From NCBI GenBank assembly GCA_012295275.1, contig CM022665.1, positions 17,132,476 to 17,196,475 of the forward strand: DNA of 64,000 nucleotides, in the 5' to 3' direction. This stretch comes from Chrysomallon squamiferum. Taxonomy: Eukaryota; Mollusca; Gastropoda; Neomphalida; Peltospiridae. Position 1 is the first letter of the stretch, and each line of letters opens with the position of its first letter. The notes under the pieces are model-generated. The model was not told the DNA's origin, did no database searches, and was given only the letters and a program-made list of their open reading frames with translations. This document shows, one piece after another, positions 38,550-51,125 of the stretch. A program made the position numbers and the translations under genes.

Positions 38550-38737
38550 AAAAAAAAAAAAAAAAAAAAAAAAACTAACTAAATAAGTAAGTAAACAAAT
38601 AAGTTAATGCTTATAAATAAGTTAACATACATACATACATACATATATAGATACATAGACATAGATTCATATAAATAGACAGATAGATAGATAGTTAGAT
38701 ACATACATACATACATACATACAAACATACATACATG
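38550..38737. repeat. poly-A then AAGT and (ATAC)n/(ATAG)n units
   Basis: About 25 A, then TAAGTAAG units, then ATAC and GATA tetranucleotides to 38737. Confidence 0.88.
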
Positions 38738-39274
38738 GTTTTGTATATATATAAGTAGATAAATAAATAATGTAAGAATGAAAGTTCTACAATGAATATT
38801 TATTAAAGTAGTGCTAATTTACTGGTCAGACTGGTCAAATAATTCAACTCAGAGGATAGATCTTACCACCTGTCGTACGACATTCTGTATCGCACCCAGA
38901 TTTCACCAAGTGATTTAATATAAGTAGATAAGTTGTCCAACAACCAGATTAAAGTTCACGTTGTTAATGTCATTCCCTAGGCGAAACGTCTGGATGTGAA
39001 ATTTTCTTTTTCTCCGAGTTCCAGTCGAGACGGTTTGACGCCGCTCAATTAATATTTTATTCAGGATTCTAATTTTGGGGTCAAATATTAAACAGAAAAT
39101 AACTGAGAAATGTCAATATTTTTATGTAAAAAAAAAACCAGCTTGACTTTGTAGAATTATTGGTTTGGTGAATTTGTTTAAAAAAAAAAAAAAGAAGAAG
39201 AAAAAAAGAAGAAAAAAGAAGGTTTCAAAATCTTGAGTTACTTTAACAATCATTTTGACAGTTTAATTTCTCCT

Positions 39275-39276
<2 letters not shown>
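38738..39276. other. intergenic, no gene recognised
   Basis: Unique DNA with an A/GAA-rich patch at 39180-39222. Confidence 0.5.
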
Positions 39277-39348
<72 letters not shown>

Positions 39349-39443
39349 TAACAGCCTCTAACTCTCTTTTTCTGACTCTCTTTGTCTTTCTTTCTGTTTC
39401 TCTATTTGTCTCTGAACTTCTCTCTCTCTCTCTCTCTCTCTCT
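39277..39443 (+). repeat. (CT)n microsatellite with second short run
   Basis: About 34 CT units (39277-39344), 75 bp of TCT-rich decay, and about 12 more units (39419-39443). Confidence 0.92.
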
Positions 39444-39989
39444 TTTTACTCTCATTGATTTCTATCCCATTTAGACTTTTTTTTTTCTTTTACAAACATT
39501 AAAGAAAATAAGAAAGCGAAATAAACCAAAAGCTACTTTCTTTGATATTTATTTCATACATTCTTTTCCTTTTATTTATTATTATTATATTTTTTTTAAA
39601 TTTCTTTTTGTGTTTCTTTTTTAAAAACAATTTCTTCATTCTTTGATTTATACGTTTACTCTGCATTGTCGGAATCTTGAGGTCTCCATACTTCAAATAA
39701 CTGTGCTGTATTTTATTTTATTTTATCAGAACTGATGTGCCATGAAATAAAGCTAATGCAGATCTACTATTAAATATCAAATCGGAATGAGTGTCTACAA
39801 TTTAGATAAGAAAAAAAAAAAAAAAAAAAAAAAAGAAAGAAAGAAAGAATATATATGTATGTATATTTGTTTTGTTTTTTATGTTAATGTGTACTTATGG
39901 TGATACGGAAAAATTGTTGACATGTATGTCCTTAAATGATTGTTTTATTTGTTACTGGGTTCAAAACTTTTCAAACAATAAAATTTGAC
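39444..39989. other. intergenic with a 24-A run
   Basis: AT-rich. Poly-A at 39811-39834 is followed by GAAAGAAAGAAAG. No gene is recognised. Confidence 0.5.
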
Positions 39990-41061
<1,072 letters not shown>

Positions 41062-41131
41062 GACATCGATAAGAATCGATCCGACGACCCATCGTGTTTC
41101 AGGCAAAGGTTTTAACCAGAACAAACCCTTA
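41062..41131 (-). repeat. tRNA-derived SINE head fragment
   Basis: On the minus strand, CTGGTTAAAACC resembles an A-box and GGATCGATTC, about 40 bp on, resembles a B-box. The linking words GAAACACGATGGGTCGTCGG resemble a SINE family I recall from gastropods. The tail beyond the head is missing. No search was possible. Confidence 0.5.
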
Positions 41132-41339
41132 GTCATCGCTGGATGATTGTTTTAATATTTTAAAAGATATATATTAATAACAGAAAATATGTAAAATTTG
41201 TCACGCACAGATAATACAGGTTTAAATGCCACTCTAATTAACAAAAATCTCGTTATAATTGAAACAACAACAAAACGACCTCAAAAACCGCATGTTTAAT
41301 TAATGTATTATGCAAGAATAGTTAATATAATTTGAATAC

Positions 41340-41460
41340 AAAATATATAATCAATATATTAGGGATAGTTAGTTAATATAACATGCATATATAATTAATA
41401 TAATATGCATATATAATTAATATATTAGGCATGATTAGTTAATACAGTATCTTATATAAA
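41340..41460. repeat. short ATATAATTAATATA duplications
   Basis: The word ATGCATATATAATTAATATA occurs twice in tandem, 21 bp apart (about 41382 and 41403), with looser echoes (TTAGTTAATA) on both sides. Confidence 0.65.
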
Positions 41461-41820
41461 TAATATATTTATTTTTTGCGACTTTACTGATTATCAGAAT
41501 AAATTCATTGCCACTGGGTTGGTAATTTATTAAAGTACGCACTCATATAATTAACATAAGTCATGTATCAGGTTTGTAATGTAACTTATTTATTAAGATG
41601 GTCTGCTGTACTCTTCGCCTGTATTATTTTGACTAATCTCCACGTGAAACACGGCGGTTACACGTTAAACGATGATTAGCTTCTTTATACGCTGATTAAC
41701 ACGAACAAACCAGACAGGCCAGGGGGCGACTGTCTGTTGTTATTGTATATCATCTGTGCAGGCGAGACAGCAAATACGCTAATCGTAAATAGCAGTTTGT
41801 ACGTGACACAAGCACTGTAG
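41461..41820. other. intergenic, no gene recognised
   Basis: Unique DNA, locally GC-richer at 41640-41800, no supported frame. Confidence 0.45.
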
Positions 41821-41955
41821 TATCGAACTGGATTTAAATATAAGGGCTCACCTTTTCTATCTCGAACTATATATAAGGGCTGACCTCTTGTATCTCGAAC
41901 TGGATTTATATATAAGGGCTGACCTCTTGCATCTCGAACTGGATGTTTTCTTAAA
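41821..41955. repeat. 39-bp tandem repeat, three full units
   Basis: Units open ATCTCGAACTGGATTTA and continue TATAAGGGCTGACCTCTTG. The second lacks about 6 bp after CGAAC, and a fourth breaks off after CTGGATG. Single echoes (AATCTCGAAATGGATTTA near 42143 and TATCTCGAAC near 42227) suggest the array was once longer. Confidence 0.88.
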
Positions 41956-42159
41956 GGACCTGATTGTTGTTTTATTTTGTTTTTTTCTTTTGTATTCAGC
42001 TAGATGATAGCATGAAATTTATTTTATTTTATTTTATTATTGTTTAAAATAAACCTGGTGGCGAATGTTATACGTTTGAAAAATTTTTGATTTTTTTCAT
42101 TTTTTATTTTATTTATTTTTTTAATATTTTTGAACAGCCCTGAAATCTCGAAATGGATT

Positions 42160-42163
42160 TAAT

Positions 42164-42202
<39 letters not shown>

Positions 42203-42206
42203 CAAT
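42160..42206. repeat. (AAT)n microsatellite
   Basis: AAT units ending in AACAAC. Confidence 0.88.
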
Positions 42207-43702
<1,496 letters not shown>

Positions 43703-43758
43703 CGTTTAACGACACCTAAACACAGTTAAATATTTACACTTGTTATTGGACGCCAAAC
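43703..43758 (+). repeat. short dispersed repeat, GTTTAACGACACC type
   Basis: Begins GTTTAACGACACC and ends TTATTGGACGCCAAAC. It resembles a roughly 60-bp dispersed repeat that I recall as common in gastropod genomes, also seen at 53190-53251. The ends are loosely inverted (GTTTAAC and CCAAAC). Confidence 0.5.
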
Positions 43759-43943
43759 ACGGTCGTGGTTTTATTTAAATACGATACGTGAGTCTAAACG
43801 GGCTGTCAATGTGACAAACGAACAGAAACCACCGAAGTAATTATTATTCTCACTTGTCTGTTATTACACTAATTAGATTTTGTGATTTAGTGAGTAAGTG
43901 TCTTCGGCTTACTGTTGTACCAAACTAAGCGAAGAAATATTTT

Positions 43944-43966
43944 CAGAACTGATATCTCTGTGACTG

Positions 43967-44061
<95 letters not shown>
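43944..44061 (+). repeat. (CT)n with flank shared with 58730
   Basis: The 26 bp before the tract (CAGAACTGATATCTCTGTG then ACTGAAGT) match 58730-58755 with about three differences. About 45 CT units follow. Downstream flanks are unrelated. Confidence 0.9.
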
Positions 44062-44063
<2 letters not shown>

Positions 44064-44892
44064 GCTCATTGTCATACGTACAAACAAAAACAAATAGCAA
44101 TGAACTCTGTCAACCTTTAAGATCTTAATCTAATTCCCACACAGATTTCCATAAAGCTCATCTTCGTAAAAAATTATTTTACTACCCATCGCCAGGGACA
44201 TTCATAAAAATGACTACCATTACTGTATAAGCCACGCACATAGTCTGAGGTCGTAATTATTTCCCTTTAGACTCTCCAACGTTTATGCCCAAATTAGGAG
44301 ATCGTTGACATTTGATCAGTCAAAGCGGGTAACGCAAAAACGAAAGAACACGACTAAGTTTTTTAAGACTGTCGTGAAATCTGTGATCGATTTAAACATG
44401 CCGGTGACTTACGTTTGAGATTCTGCAGAGACTCTGTGTGCTGTGCTTTACCAGACAGTCAAGGCATATCACCTGGCATAAAATCTAAACTAATCCTGCC
44501 TCATTCCGTAAAGCCCAGATGCTAGGAAACTGATATTAATGACAGAAACCGTTTACGACCTCTCAGTAATACTTAGTAATCTTGTTCTTAAAGCGGGATC
44601 TAGGAAACACGGTGGAGAAAATAAGAACGCGTTTTGTTTACAAATAACTGTCGACAGCGGCCTAGGAGAAACAAGATAAATGAAAAGTAATCTCCGATTT
44701 AACAGATAGAGTAGATAAACAGAACAGCTACTCAGTGGTGTGATAAAATGATGGTCAAAATCCTGTGTGTCCGTAAACATTGATGTGAACAAATATGTTG
44801 AGATATTCAAAAAGTAAGTCCATTCCAGACCTTCTTAAACCTTAAATGTTAGTCGAAAGTTTTATTGATCAGGTTAATTTATGACAAGCTAA
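44062..44892. other. intergenic, no gene recognised
   Basis: Unique DNA. The minus-strand 85-codon frame (44553-44810) lacks family resemblance. Confidence 0.45.
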
Positions 44893-44957
44893 ATTATTAT
44901 CATCATCATCATCATTATCATCATCATTATTTCCTTATTATTATTATTATTATTATT
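44893..44957. repeat. (ATC)n/(ATT)n tract
   Basis: ATC units with ATT insertions pass into a run of ATT. Confidence 0.85.
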
Positions 44958-44998
44958 ACACGCTAAAGCGTACACAGATGCACACAGACATAGATATA

Positions 44999-45340
44999 CC
45001 CACATACATACAAACATACATATATACAAATACAAAAATATACATACATACATAACATCGTCCGCCTTCGGACCGCGGGCGAATGGGTGCCATACGTTCG
45101 AGTCTCGTCAGTGAGTTTGTGAGGTTCTGAACGGAGTTTGTCCTCCTGCGTCAGTGTGTTCTCGAATGTTGTCTGTGTGCAGAGTCTAATCAGACGTACA
45201 TAGGACAGAGAATATTCAAAATCCTAAAACTACATACATATATAGAGCAAAATACATACATACGTACATACATACATACATACGTACATATATACATTGA
45301 TACATGCATACATACATAAGTATACACATACATATTCATC
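44999..45340. repeat. two (ATAC)n runs around a SINE-like insert
   Basis: ATAC/ATAT units at 44999-45053 and 45232-45340 flank unique sequence that starts with tRNA-like words at 45057. The arrangement suggests insertion into, or expansion around, one ATAC array. Confidence 0.8.
45057..45110 (+). repeat. tRNA-derived SINE fragment (possible)
   Basis: GTCCGCCTTCGGACCGCGGG resembles a tRNA anticodon arm, and CGTTCGAGTCTCGTC a T-arm/B-box. The D-arm is replaced by ATAC repeat, so it cannot be a functional tRNA. Confidence 0.45.
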
Positions 45341-46558
45341 TTTTCTTATCTGTCTCTTTATTTATTTATTTATTTTTTCTTGTTTAAATTGCTGTCCAGA
45401 GAATACGGTTAATTTGTACAATCATTTATCAGTTCTGTGTTGTTACAGTGATTTATCAGATCTCGACAAAAACAAAAGCGTAATCGCACAGGGACAGCAA
45501 AGTTAGAACCTTGACGTGGTTTAACTGAGCGTGTCATAAATCATTTCAACAGCAGACGTAAACGAATTCATTCTCAAATCACTGCTATTCAGAATTTGTA
45601 TATAAATATGTTTGTAAACCGAACACTTTTAAAATTCAAAGTTTCATTCGTCTGTTCATTCATCCATTCATTCGTTCATTCATGCTTTCTTATGGTTTTT
45701 TTTTTTGTGTGTGTGTATATATGTGTATATCGTGCGCTCGCTTAGACCTCAGATTCAGTGCAATCTACTACAATGCGGCTATTAACACAGTTCCAGTTCA
45801 AGCTACCGCACCCAGTTTAATTCATCAAAATACTTTTTTCTTCTCTCTTCAAAAGTTCACGCTAAATATTTGTAAATACTAATAATTTAAAACTAATGAA
45901 AATATATCGACAGAGAGTTTCCTCTCTCACAAAACTATTACAAAATAAAACGCCTGACAATTGATACAGAAACACTCTTTAGTTTAAATGCTAAATGAAC
46001 TTCATGTATGTGTGTATACATATAAACACGTACATACATATGTGTTTAATAATTGAGAGCAATTTAATACTTGTATTAACAGACAAAGAAGGAAATGTAC
46101 TCATAACCCCCCAACCCCCCCCCAAAAAAAACCCACATATATTATTCGATTATAAAATTAACTGGCATTTCTCCTTAAATTTAATTAATTTATTTTCAGC
46201 TTGATTTAATTTAATTCAGTTGAATATGTTTATAAAACAGATGATAAAATATAAACTTATTTTCTATCGACATCTCTTTCAGTCTGTCTGTATGTATATT
46301 TGTTTTTAAGTCTTAACATTAAGATAAATGCTTACACAAAGAAAAACTGATGATATTTAAGATAAATACCGTTTCTCAGTCTTTATTTCATACACTTGGC
46401 AAATCCTGAATTGATTGCGTATATTTCACTAGTTATCTCTGATTGCCTGAGTGTATATCCAGCCCTCGATATCAGAGCACCAACTTGAAACGCTGTCTGT
46501 AGAATTGCAGGCTATCTGATTTGTCGAGTACAGGCAAGGCGCACAGCATTCACAACGA
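45341..46558. other. intergenic, upstream of GPCR
   Basis: Contains TTTA (45358-45376) and TTCATTCA (45655-45683) low complexity and a C-run followed by an A-run at 46107-46130. No gene is recognised in this stretch. Confidence 0.45.
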
Positions 46559-46606
46559 CCAATGAATAAAGCCGCAGAACGCTACGATTGGCTGATCGAT
46601 ATATTT
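46559..46606 (+). promoter_or_regulatory. possible promoter motifs of GPCR gene
   Basis: CCAAT at 46559-46563, inverted CCAAT (GATTGGC) at 46586-46592 and a TATATTT at 46600-46606 lie 104-151 bp before the ATG. An E-box CACGTG lies at 46684-46689, in what would be the 5' untranslated region. Such short motifs also occur by chance; no start site is mapped. Confidence 0.3.
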
Positions 46607-46709
46607 CAAATATCTCAGACGTAACCTGAACAAAGTAGAGAAGAGTACGAAGACTGAATGATGAACACGGGACACATAAAACACACGTGAAGTTACAGAA
46701 GTAAGGAAA

Positions 46710-47930
46710 ATGGATGTAAGTTCAAGACTGCCAGGAGTGATGAACTCGGAGCAGACGCTCACGTACAACAGCGACACCCTTTTGCCTAACATCACACTGT
46801 GGAATGCTCCTCCTCAAAATCAGACTCTGACGGAACAAGTAAATGTTTCACATTCGCGTTTCCCTCCTGGACGACCGGATTTCAAACCAACCCCTTTACT
46901 GTTGTTCGCTATAGAGCTAGAGAAAACGGGCATGCCATTTGCTGTCGCTATAGGTATTACGGGAAATATTTTCGTGATTATTACTTTTCTTGCTACTCCG
47001 TTGATGAAACATCCACTAAGCAACTACTTCGCGGCTATAGGAGTTTCTGATCTCGCCTATCTCATCAGCTCTGTAATTGTGTGGAGTTCCATCCGTGGAT
47101 TTAACATCTACAACAAAATTGGTTTCTGTCAGCTCACAACATACGTTTTGTTTTTGTCCAGTTTCCTGGCAGTCTGGTACATTGTTTCAGCTCATGTTGA
47201 GCGCTGTATGTGGCATTTTAGCTCTCGTAGACGTAAAAAGTGGTGTACGGCTTTTAGATCTAAATGTATTATAATCCTGATTGCCATATTTTCAATGGTG
47301 GCCTATTTGTACTGCTTATGGACGTACATAGTGATGACATTCTGCATACCGTTTCCAGAGAGTGAGGTTCACATAAGAAACTTGAGAAAAGTTGACATAG
47401 TTTTCTCAGCACTTATTCCAATGATTATTATTGCATGTCTCGACATGGCCTTACTTTTAAAATACATCTGTATCAGATGTTTCAACAGGGACGACGGCGT
47501 CTCCACATCACGATCTGTGAGGATGTCGACCCGAGTCAGTCTCGCTTTAGAGAACACAAACTCCGTCGACCTTTCGACTGAAAATTCCATGGCAACGAGG
47601 ACCTGTGTTGCCGCGGGCATTCTGTACATAGGCATGATCTTGCCTTCCGTGTACCTCCGGGCAAACAGGCAGTTTGACAACAGGGAAAACCCCATCCCGA
47701 CCGTCAGGGAAGCTGAACTCATGAAACTTTTTGAATTAATAGTGATTTTTAACGCTGTTTATAAGTTCTTTCTCTACGTCCTTCTACTTAGAAGCTTCAG
47801 ACGAGCGCTGAAGTTGCTATGCACACGATGCTGTAAAATAAAACGACCAAAGAAATCTGATTCCCATTACGTGTCTTGTTGTACCAGAGAAAAAACCGAA
47901 TCTCCAACTAATGGCAACGAGTACGTATAA
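46710..47930 (+). CDS. orphan class A GPCR, single exon
   Basis: Predicted plasma-membrane receptor of 406 residues, typical in length for the rhodopsin family. The extracellular N-terminus (1-68) has sequons at N27, N37 and N45 and no cleaved signal peptide. Approximate segments are TM1 71-95 (GN at 85-86), TM2 105-127 (SDLAYL, D114 for position 2.50), TM3 138-163, TM4 185-207, TM5 228-253 (P237), TM6 298-317 (P312) and TM7 335-362. C140 and C212 fit the TM3-ECL2 disulfide. DRY is E164-R165-C166, TM4 lacks the usual Trp, TM6 lacks the CWxP Trp, and NPxxY is KFFLY (352-356). Helix 8 (RSFRRALKLLC) ends in Cys 371, 374 and 375, possible palmitoylation sites. An in-frame TAA at 46677-46679 supports this start; M11 is the alternative. 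The fold resembles lophotrochozoan peptide or orphan receptors, including intronless chemosensory types. Ligand and G protein are unknown. Confidence 0.93.
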   Translation: MDVSSRLPGVMNSEQTLTYNSDTLLPNITLWNAPPQNQTLTEQVNVSHSRFPPGRPDFKPTPLLLFAIELEKTGMPFAVAIGITGNIFVIITFLATPLMKHPLSNYFAAIGVSDLAYLISSVIVWSSIRGFNIYNKIGFCQLTTYVLFLSSFLAVWYIVSAHVERCMWHFSSRRRKKWCTAFRSKCIIILIAIFSMVAYLYCLWTYIVMTFCIPFPESEVHIRNLRKVDIVFSALIPMIIIACLDMALLLKYICIRCFNRDDGVSTSRSVRMSTRVSLALENTNSVDLSTENSMATRTCVAAGILYIGMILPSVYLRANRQFDNRENPIPTVREAELMKLFELIVIFNAVYKFFLYVLLLRSFRRALKLLCTRCCKIKRPKKSDSHYVSCCTREKTESPTNGNEYV

Positions 47931-47988
47931 AATTATGAGAACGAATCGTTTATTGATTCTTTTGTGCTTCAGAATATATATTTAAAAC

Positions 47989-47994
47989 AATAAA
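47989..47994 (+). promoter_or_regulatory. AATAAA polyadenylation signal
   Basis: The first canonical hexamer after the GPCR stop, 59 bp downstream. It would give a very short 3' untranslated region. AT-rich DNA makes chance hexamers common, and others lie further on. Confidence 0.5.
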
Positions 47995-48126
47995 TAAGGA
48001 AAGATTCCTCGTACTGTATTGCTTGCTGAACTTGTAAATACAGATTTGTTTGTCGTGACGTTTATTTTTTGAATATTATCGAAAATCTTGTTTCAAATTT
48101 GGTCTGTTATATTATACAGTGACTTG

Positions 48127-48188
48127 TTGTTAATGTTGTTGTTGTTGTTATTATTGTTATTATCATCAACATTATCATTATTATTTAC

Positions 48189-48224
<36 letters not shown>
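48127..48224. repeat. GTT/ATT units and poly-T, 33 nt
   Basis: Trinucleotides at 48127-48187 and a 33-T run at 48192-48224. Confidence 0.9.
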
Positions 48225-48227
<3 letters not shown>

Positions 48228-48720
48228 GAAAATCAAATAAATCATTGAATAAAATTATGCTATTTTCGTAATTTGTTTAGTAAATTTATATACAGTCTAT
48301 AATTATGATGGAAAAAAAATAATTAAAAAATCAATAAATCAATACTTATAACTTGTAATTTGCTGGAGAAACTACGTAACATATCAGCCCATCTGAACAT
48401 TTTTATATTTCTTTATTCGCGACACCTTTGTGTACATCCGACACAGCATATAGTCCTCTCTCGAACAGACGACATTTCTATTTTAACATGGTCACTAATT
48501 GTTTGAGGATTTAGTTATTACCTGGAGGAATGAAGGATGGACGGATAATTTTTTTTTTTTTCATCCAGATTTCAAGAAAGGATACTATCCAATAAGGACA
48601 TACATGTTGGATAATGAAATATTCTTAGGAATTAAAATACATCGTTTCAGGTAAGCTGAACGTTCAGAATTAAAGTTCAGTTATCTATTTCTTATTTGCT
48701 TAATTCAAGCACGTTTGTGA
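48225..48720. other. intergenic, no gene recognised
   Basis: Unique DNA. The last 60 bp may hold an even more decayed unit of the tandem array that follows. Confidence 0.45.
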
Positions 48721-49326
48721 TAAACCCAAGATTCAGAATAGTTATTTGCCCTTGTTGATGTTAAGAGTATTATTTGAGGAACGAAAATTCAAAAGCTTTA
48801 GAAGTCTAAGTTCTTTGCCAAAGTAATATTAGTCTATTAGATAAATTGTTAAAAATTGTTTATAAAAATTAAAAGAAGCAAAAGGCTTGTGAAGCTAATA
48901 GATGATAATTGAGAAAAGCGAAAGGTTTAGAAGCAAGAGTTCTTTGTCGAAGGCGATGTTAGTGTGTTAAATTAGTAGTGAAAAAACCACAAGTTCAGAA
49001 GTTTAAATCCTTTATTCTAGGCGATCTTTGCTGAGTTTTGAAAAAGTACAGCATTCAGAAGCTAACATTCTTCGCTCTGTGTCATGTTAGAATTTTATTT
49101 GAGGAGTGAAAATGCAACAGGTTTAGGAGCCTAAGTTCTTTGCCCTAGGCGGTGTTAGTGTTATTTGAGTAGTCAAAAAGCCAAAGATTTAAAAGTGTAA
49201 TTTCTTTGCCATAGGCGATGTTAGGTGAATAGTGTAAAACGCGAAAAGTTTTAGAAGCTAAAATTGATTGCTATAGATCATGTTAGTGTGTTAGACGTTT
49301 GGTGAAAAGCGCGAAGAGTAAAGAGG
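48721..49326 (+). repeat. old tandem array, about ten units of 60-70 bp
   Basis: Units start GAAAA near 48783, 48913, 48980, 49040, 49108, 49174, 49234 and 49304, with a damaged unit at 48850-48911 and a leader at 48721. Each carries, in order, a RAAARSY-A-A patch, TTTAGAAGCTAA-like, GTTCTTTGCC-like, AGGCGATGTTAGTGT-like and TTTGAGTAGT-like words. Units are perhaps 65-80% alike, so the array is old. No frame stays open through it, so it is not a protein repeat. Confidence 0.8.
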
Positions 49327-50006
49327 TTTTACCTTTCACCAATTAACTCAGGATATAATCAAGTAAAAGCATTCGAATTTTCTATTTTTAAAAGCAGTTG
49401 TGTCACCATGACTGATAACCTGTTCTGAAGTTGTATGAAGAACCCACTCAAAGCTGAATGTGAGATGAACACTCTATCAGAGTACACAAGTAAACTTGTC
49501 CTAGAGGTTAGATGGCTAATATGACTATGGTATTGACAGTTTTATTTAGAAGTACGGCTTCAAAATGATTTTTAAAAAAGCCTAAAATCAATCAAAAGAA
49601 AATCTGCATCAGAGGAAACTACAATTAAAAGATCGATAGCTAATAATCAATAAGTAAATGGTTTATTGTTTCTACTCTCAATTTAATTTTATTTATAAAC
49701 TTTTTTATTTATACTAATGGCAGTTAACAGTACTGATGTATAGTTAAACAATCTTTCATTCAGACAGCTAGACAGTAATTCAGCTAGTCAGTCAGTCAGT
49801 CAGTTGATTATACATTTATCAGTCAGTTATTATACATTTAGTTTCTTCTTAAATTATGCTTAAGGCTAAAAACATCAGTCAAATGTACTAATTTTGATCA
49901 TATCATTCTTAATCTATGAACAAGTAAGTTTCGTGGTCAGATAATATTCGAAACCGATTCTTTCTAAATCTGTTAATATTAATTCAAACAATCACCACAT
50001 CCCTAG
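49327..50006. other. intergenic, no gene recognised
   Basis: Unique AT-rich DNA with a short CAGT run at 49790-49804 (TCAGTCAGTCAGTCAG). Confidence 0.5.
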
Positions 50007-50230
50007 CAGGGGCGGATCTTGTAAGAAACTAAAGAAGGTTAAGTTAGGTGCTCCAGAAGTGACTTTAGTACAAATTGCTTAACAATTTTAATCCAAAACA
50101 AGGTTAAATTTTTAAAAGATTTATGGTGATTGACCTATGATGGAACGAGCCTGCTGAAGAAAATGATAGTGATTACACAGACCTCATTGCTAGTTCAAAC
50201 TTCTGGGCTCCAAAAATGTAGGTCCGCCCA
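50007..50230 (+). mobile_element. MITE-like repeat, unit A
   Basis: Opens CAGGGGCGGATCTTG and closes TGTAGGTCCGCCCAG; the two ends are imperfect inverted repeats (about 11 of 15). No coding capacity. Internally it matches unit B in several blocks, including CCAGAAGTGACTTTAGT and ACACAGACCTCATTGCT. Target duplications are not evident. Confidence 0.6.
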
Positions 50231-50268
50231 GAAGTGAATCTTTACTGAAACAAACGACGCTTACGTTT

Positions 50269-50476
50269 CAGGGCTACTAAACTTAGAGGGGTCCCAGAAG
50301 CAACTTTAGTCCTCATGACTTCAAAATTTTAATCAAAATCTGTTTGAAATCTCTTACGTAACCAGCCACAGAAGATAACCATAGTTACCCAGACCTCGTT
50401 GCTGCTCGTGAATGGCCCCCGTAACAGTTCAAGCTTCAGTGCCACAACAAATGTAGGTCCGCAACTGGATCTACCA
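50269..50476 (+). mobile_element. MITE-like repeat, unit B
   Basis: A diverged relative of unit A in the same orientation (CCCAGAAGCAACTTTAGT, ACCCAGACCTCGTTGCT, AATGTAGGTCCGC), separated from it by 38 bp. The left end is decayed. The right end continues GCAACTGGATCTACC. Confidence 0.55.
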
Positions 50477-51059
50477 CATCTCCTCAGCTGTAAAGATAAC
50501 AAAACGAAGTAAGTATCGCTTGAAACGGAATCTGGTACTAACTCTCGGTTTTAAACATGTATCCTTACACTTAACTGTTATTGATGACTGTTTCTAAATG
50601 TACAATCAGTCTGGATATTTTCACGATCTTTTGCAGCAGTTCATAACATTTTTCAGTTATATAATATCTGTTTCTTTTTATTAACAAAAAATATCCAAAT
50701 ATATTTGCTTAAAAAAAAAGAAGAAGAAAAACTTGTAACCGCTACATGATTTTGAATAATTTAGCTACAGCCTTACTGTAGTAAATCTAAGAGCAAACAA
50801 AACTGTGATCTCCTTTTAATCTTGTTCCTGTATGTTCACCTAAAATCCGCTTGTAGGATGCCAATTTATGTTCTTTCATACCTACGAGAAGGCATATGTA
50901 AAACATCCATTACTGCTAATCAAAAATGTATTGCAAATTGTCTGATGAATTTTTTTGTTTGTTATGTTTGTGGTTCTATTTATCATGATTATGTTTGCAT
51001 CAAATATATGTTGTCTTTATTTTGTCTTTATTATTATTATATGATATTATGTTACATGG
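50477..51059. other. intergenic, no gene recognised
   Basis: Unique AT-rich DNA. Confidence 0.5.
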
Positions 51060-51125
51060 TATATATATATATCTACATACATATACAGATATATAGATAT
51101 ATGTATGTATGTATACATATACATA
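51060..51125. repeat. (AT)n/(ATAC)n tract with fold-back symmetry
   Basis: ATAC units on the left and GTAT units on the right are complementary and could form a hairpin. Confidence 0.75.

Noticed and set aside
45057-45110. Functional tRNA gene
   Set aside because: The anticodon- and T-arm-like words are present, but the D-arm and acceptor stem are absent, so it cannot fold as a tRNA.
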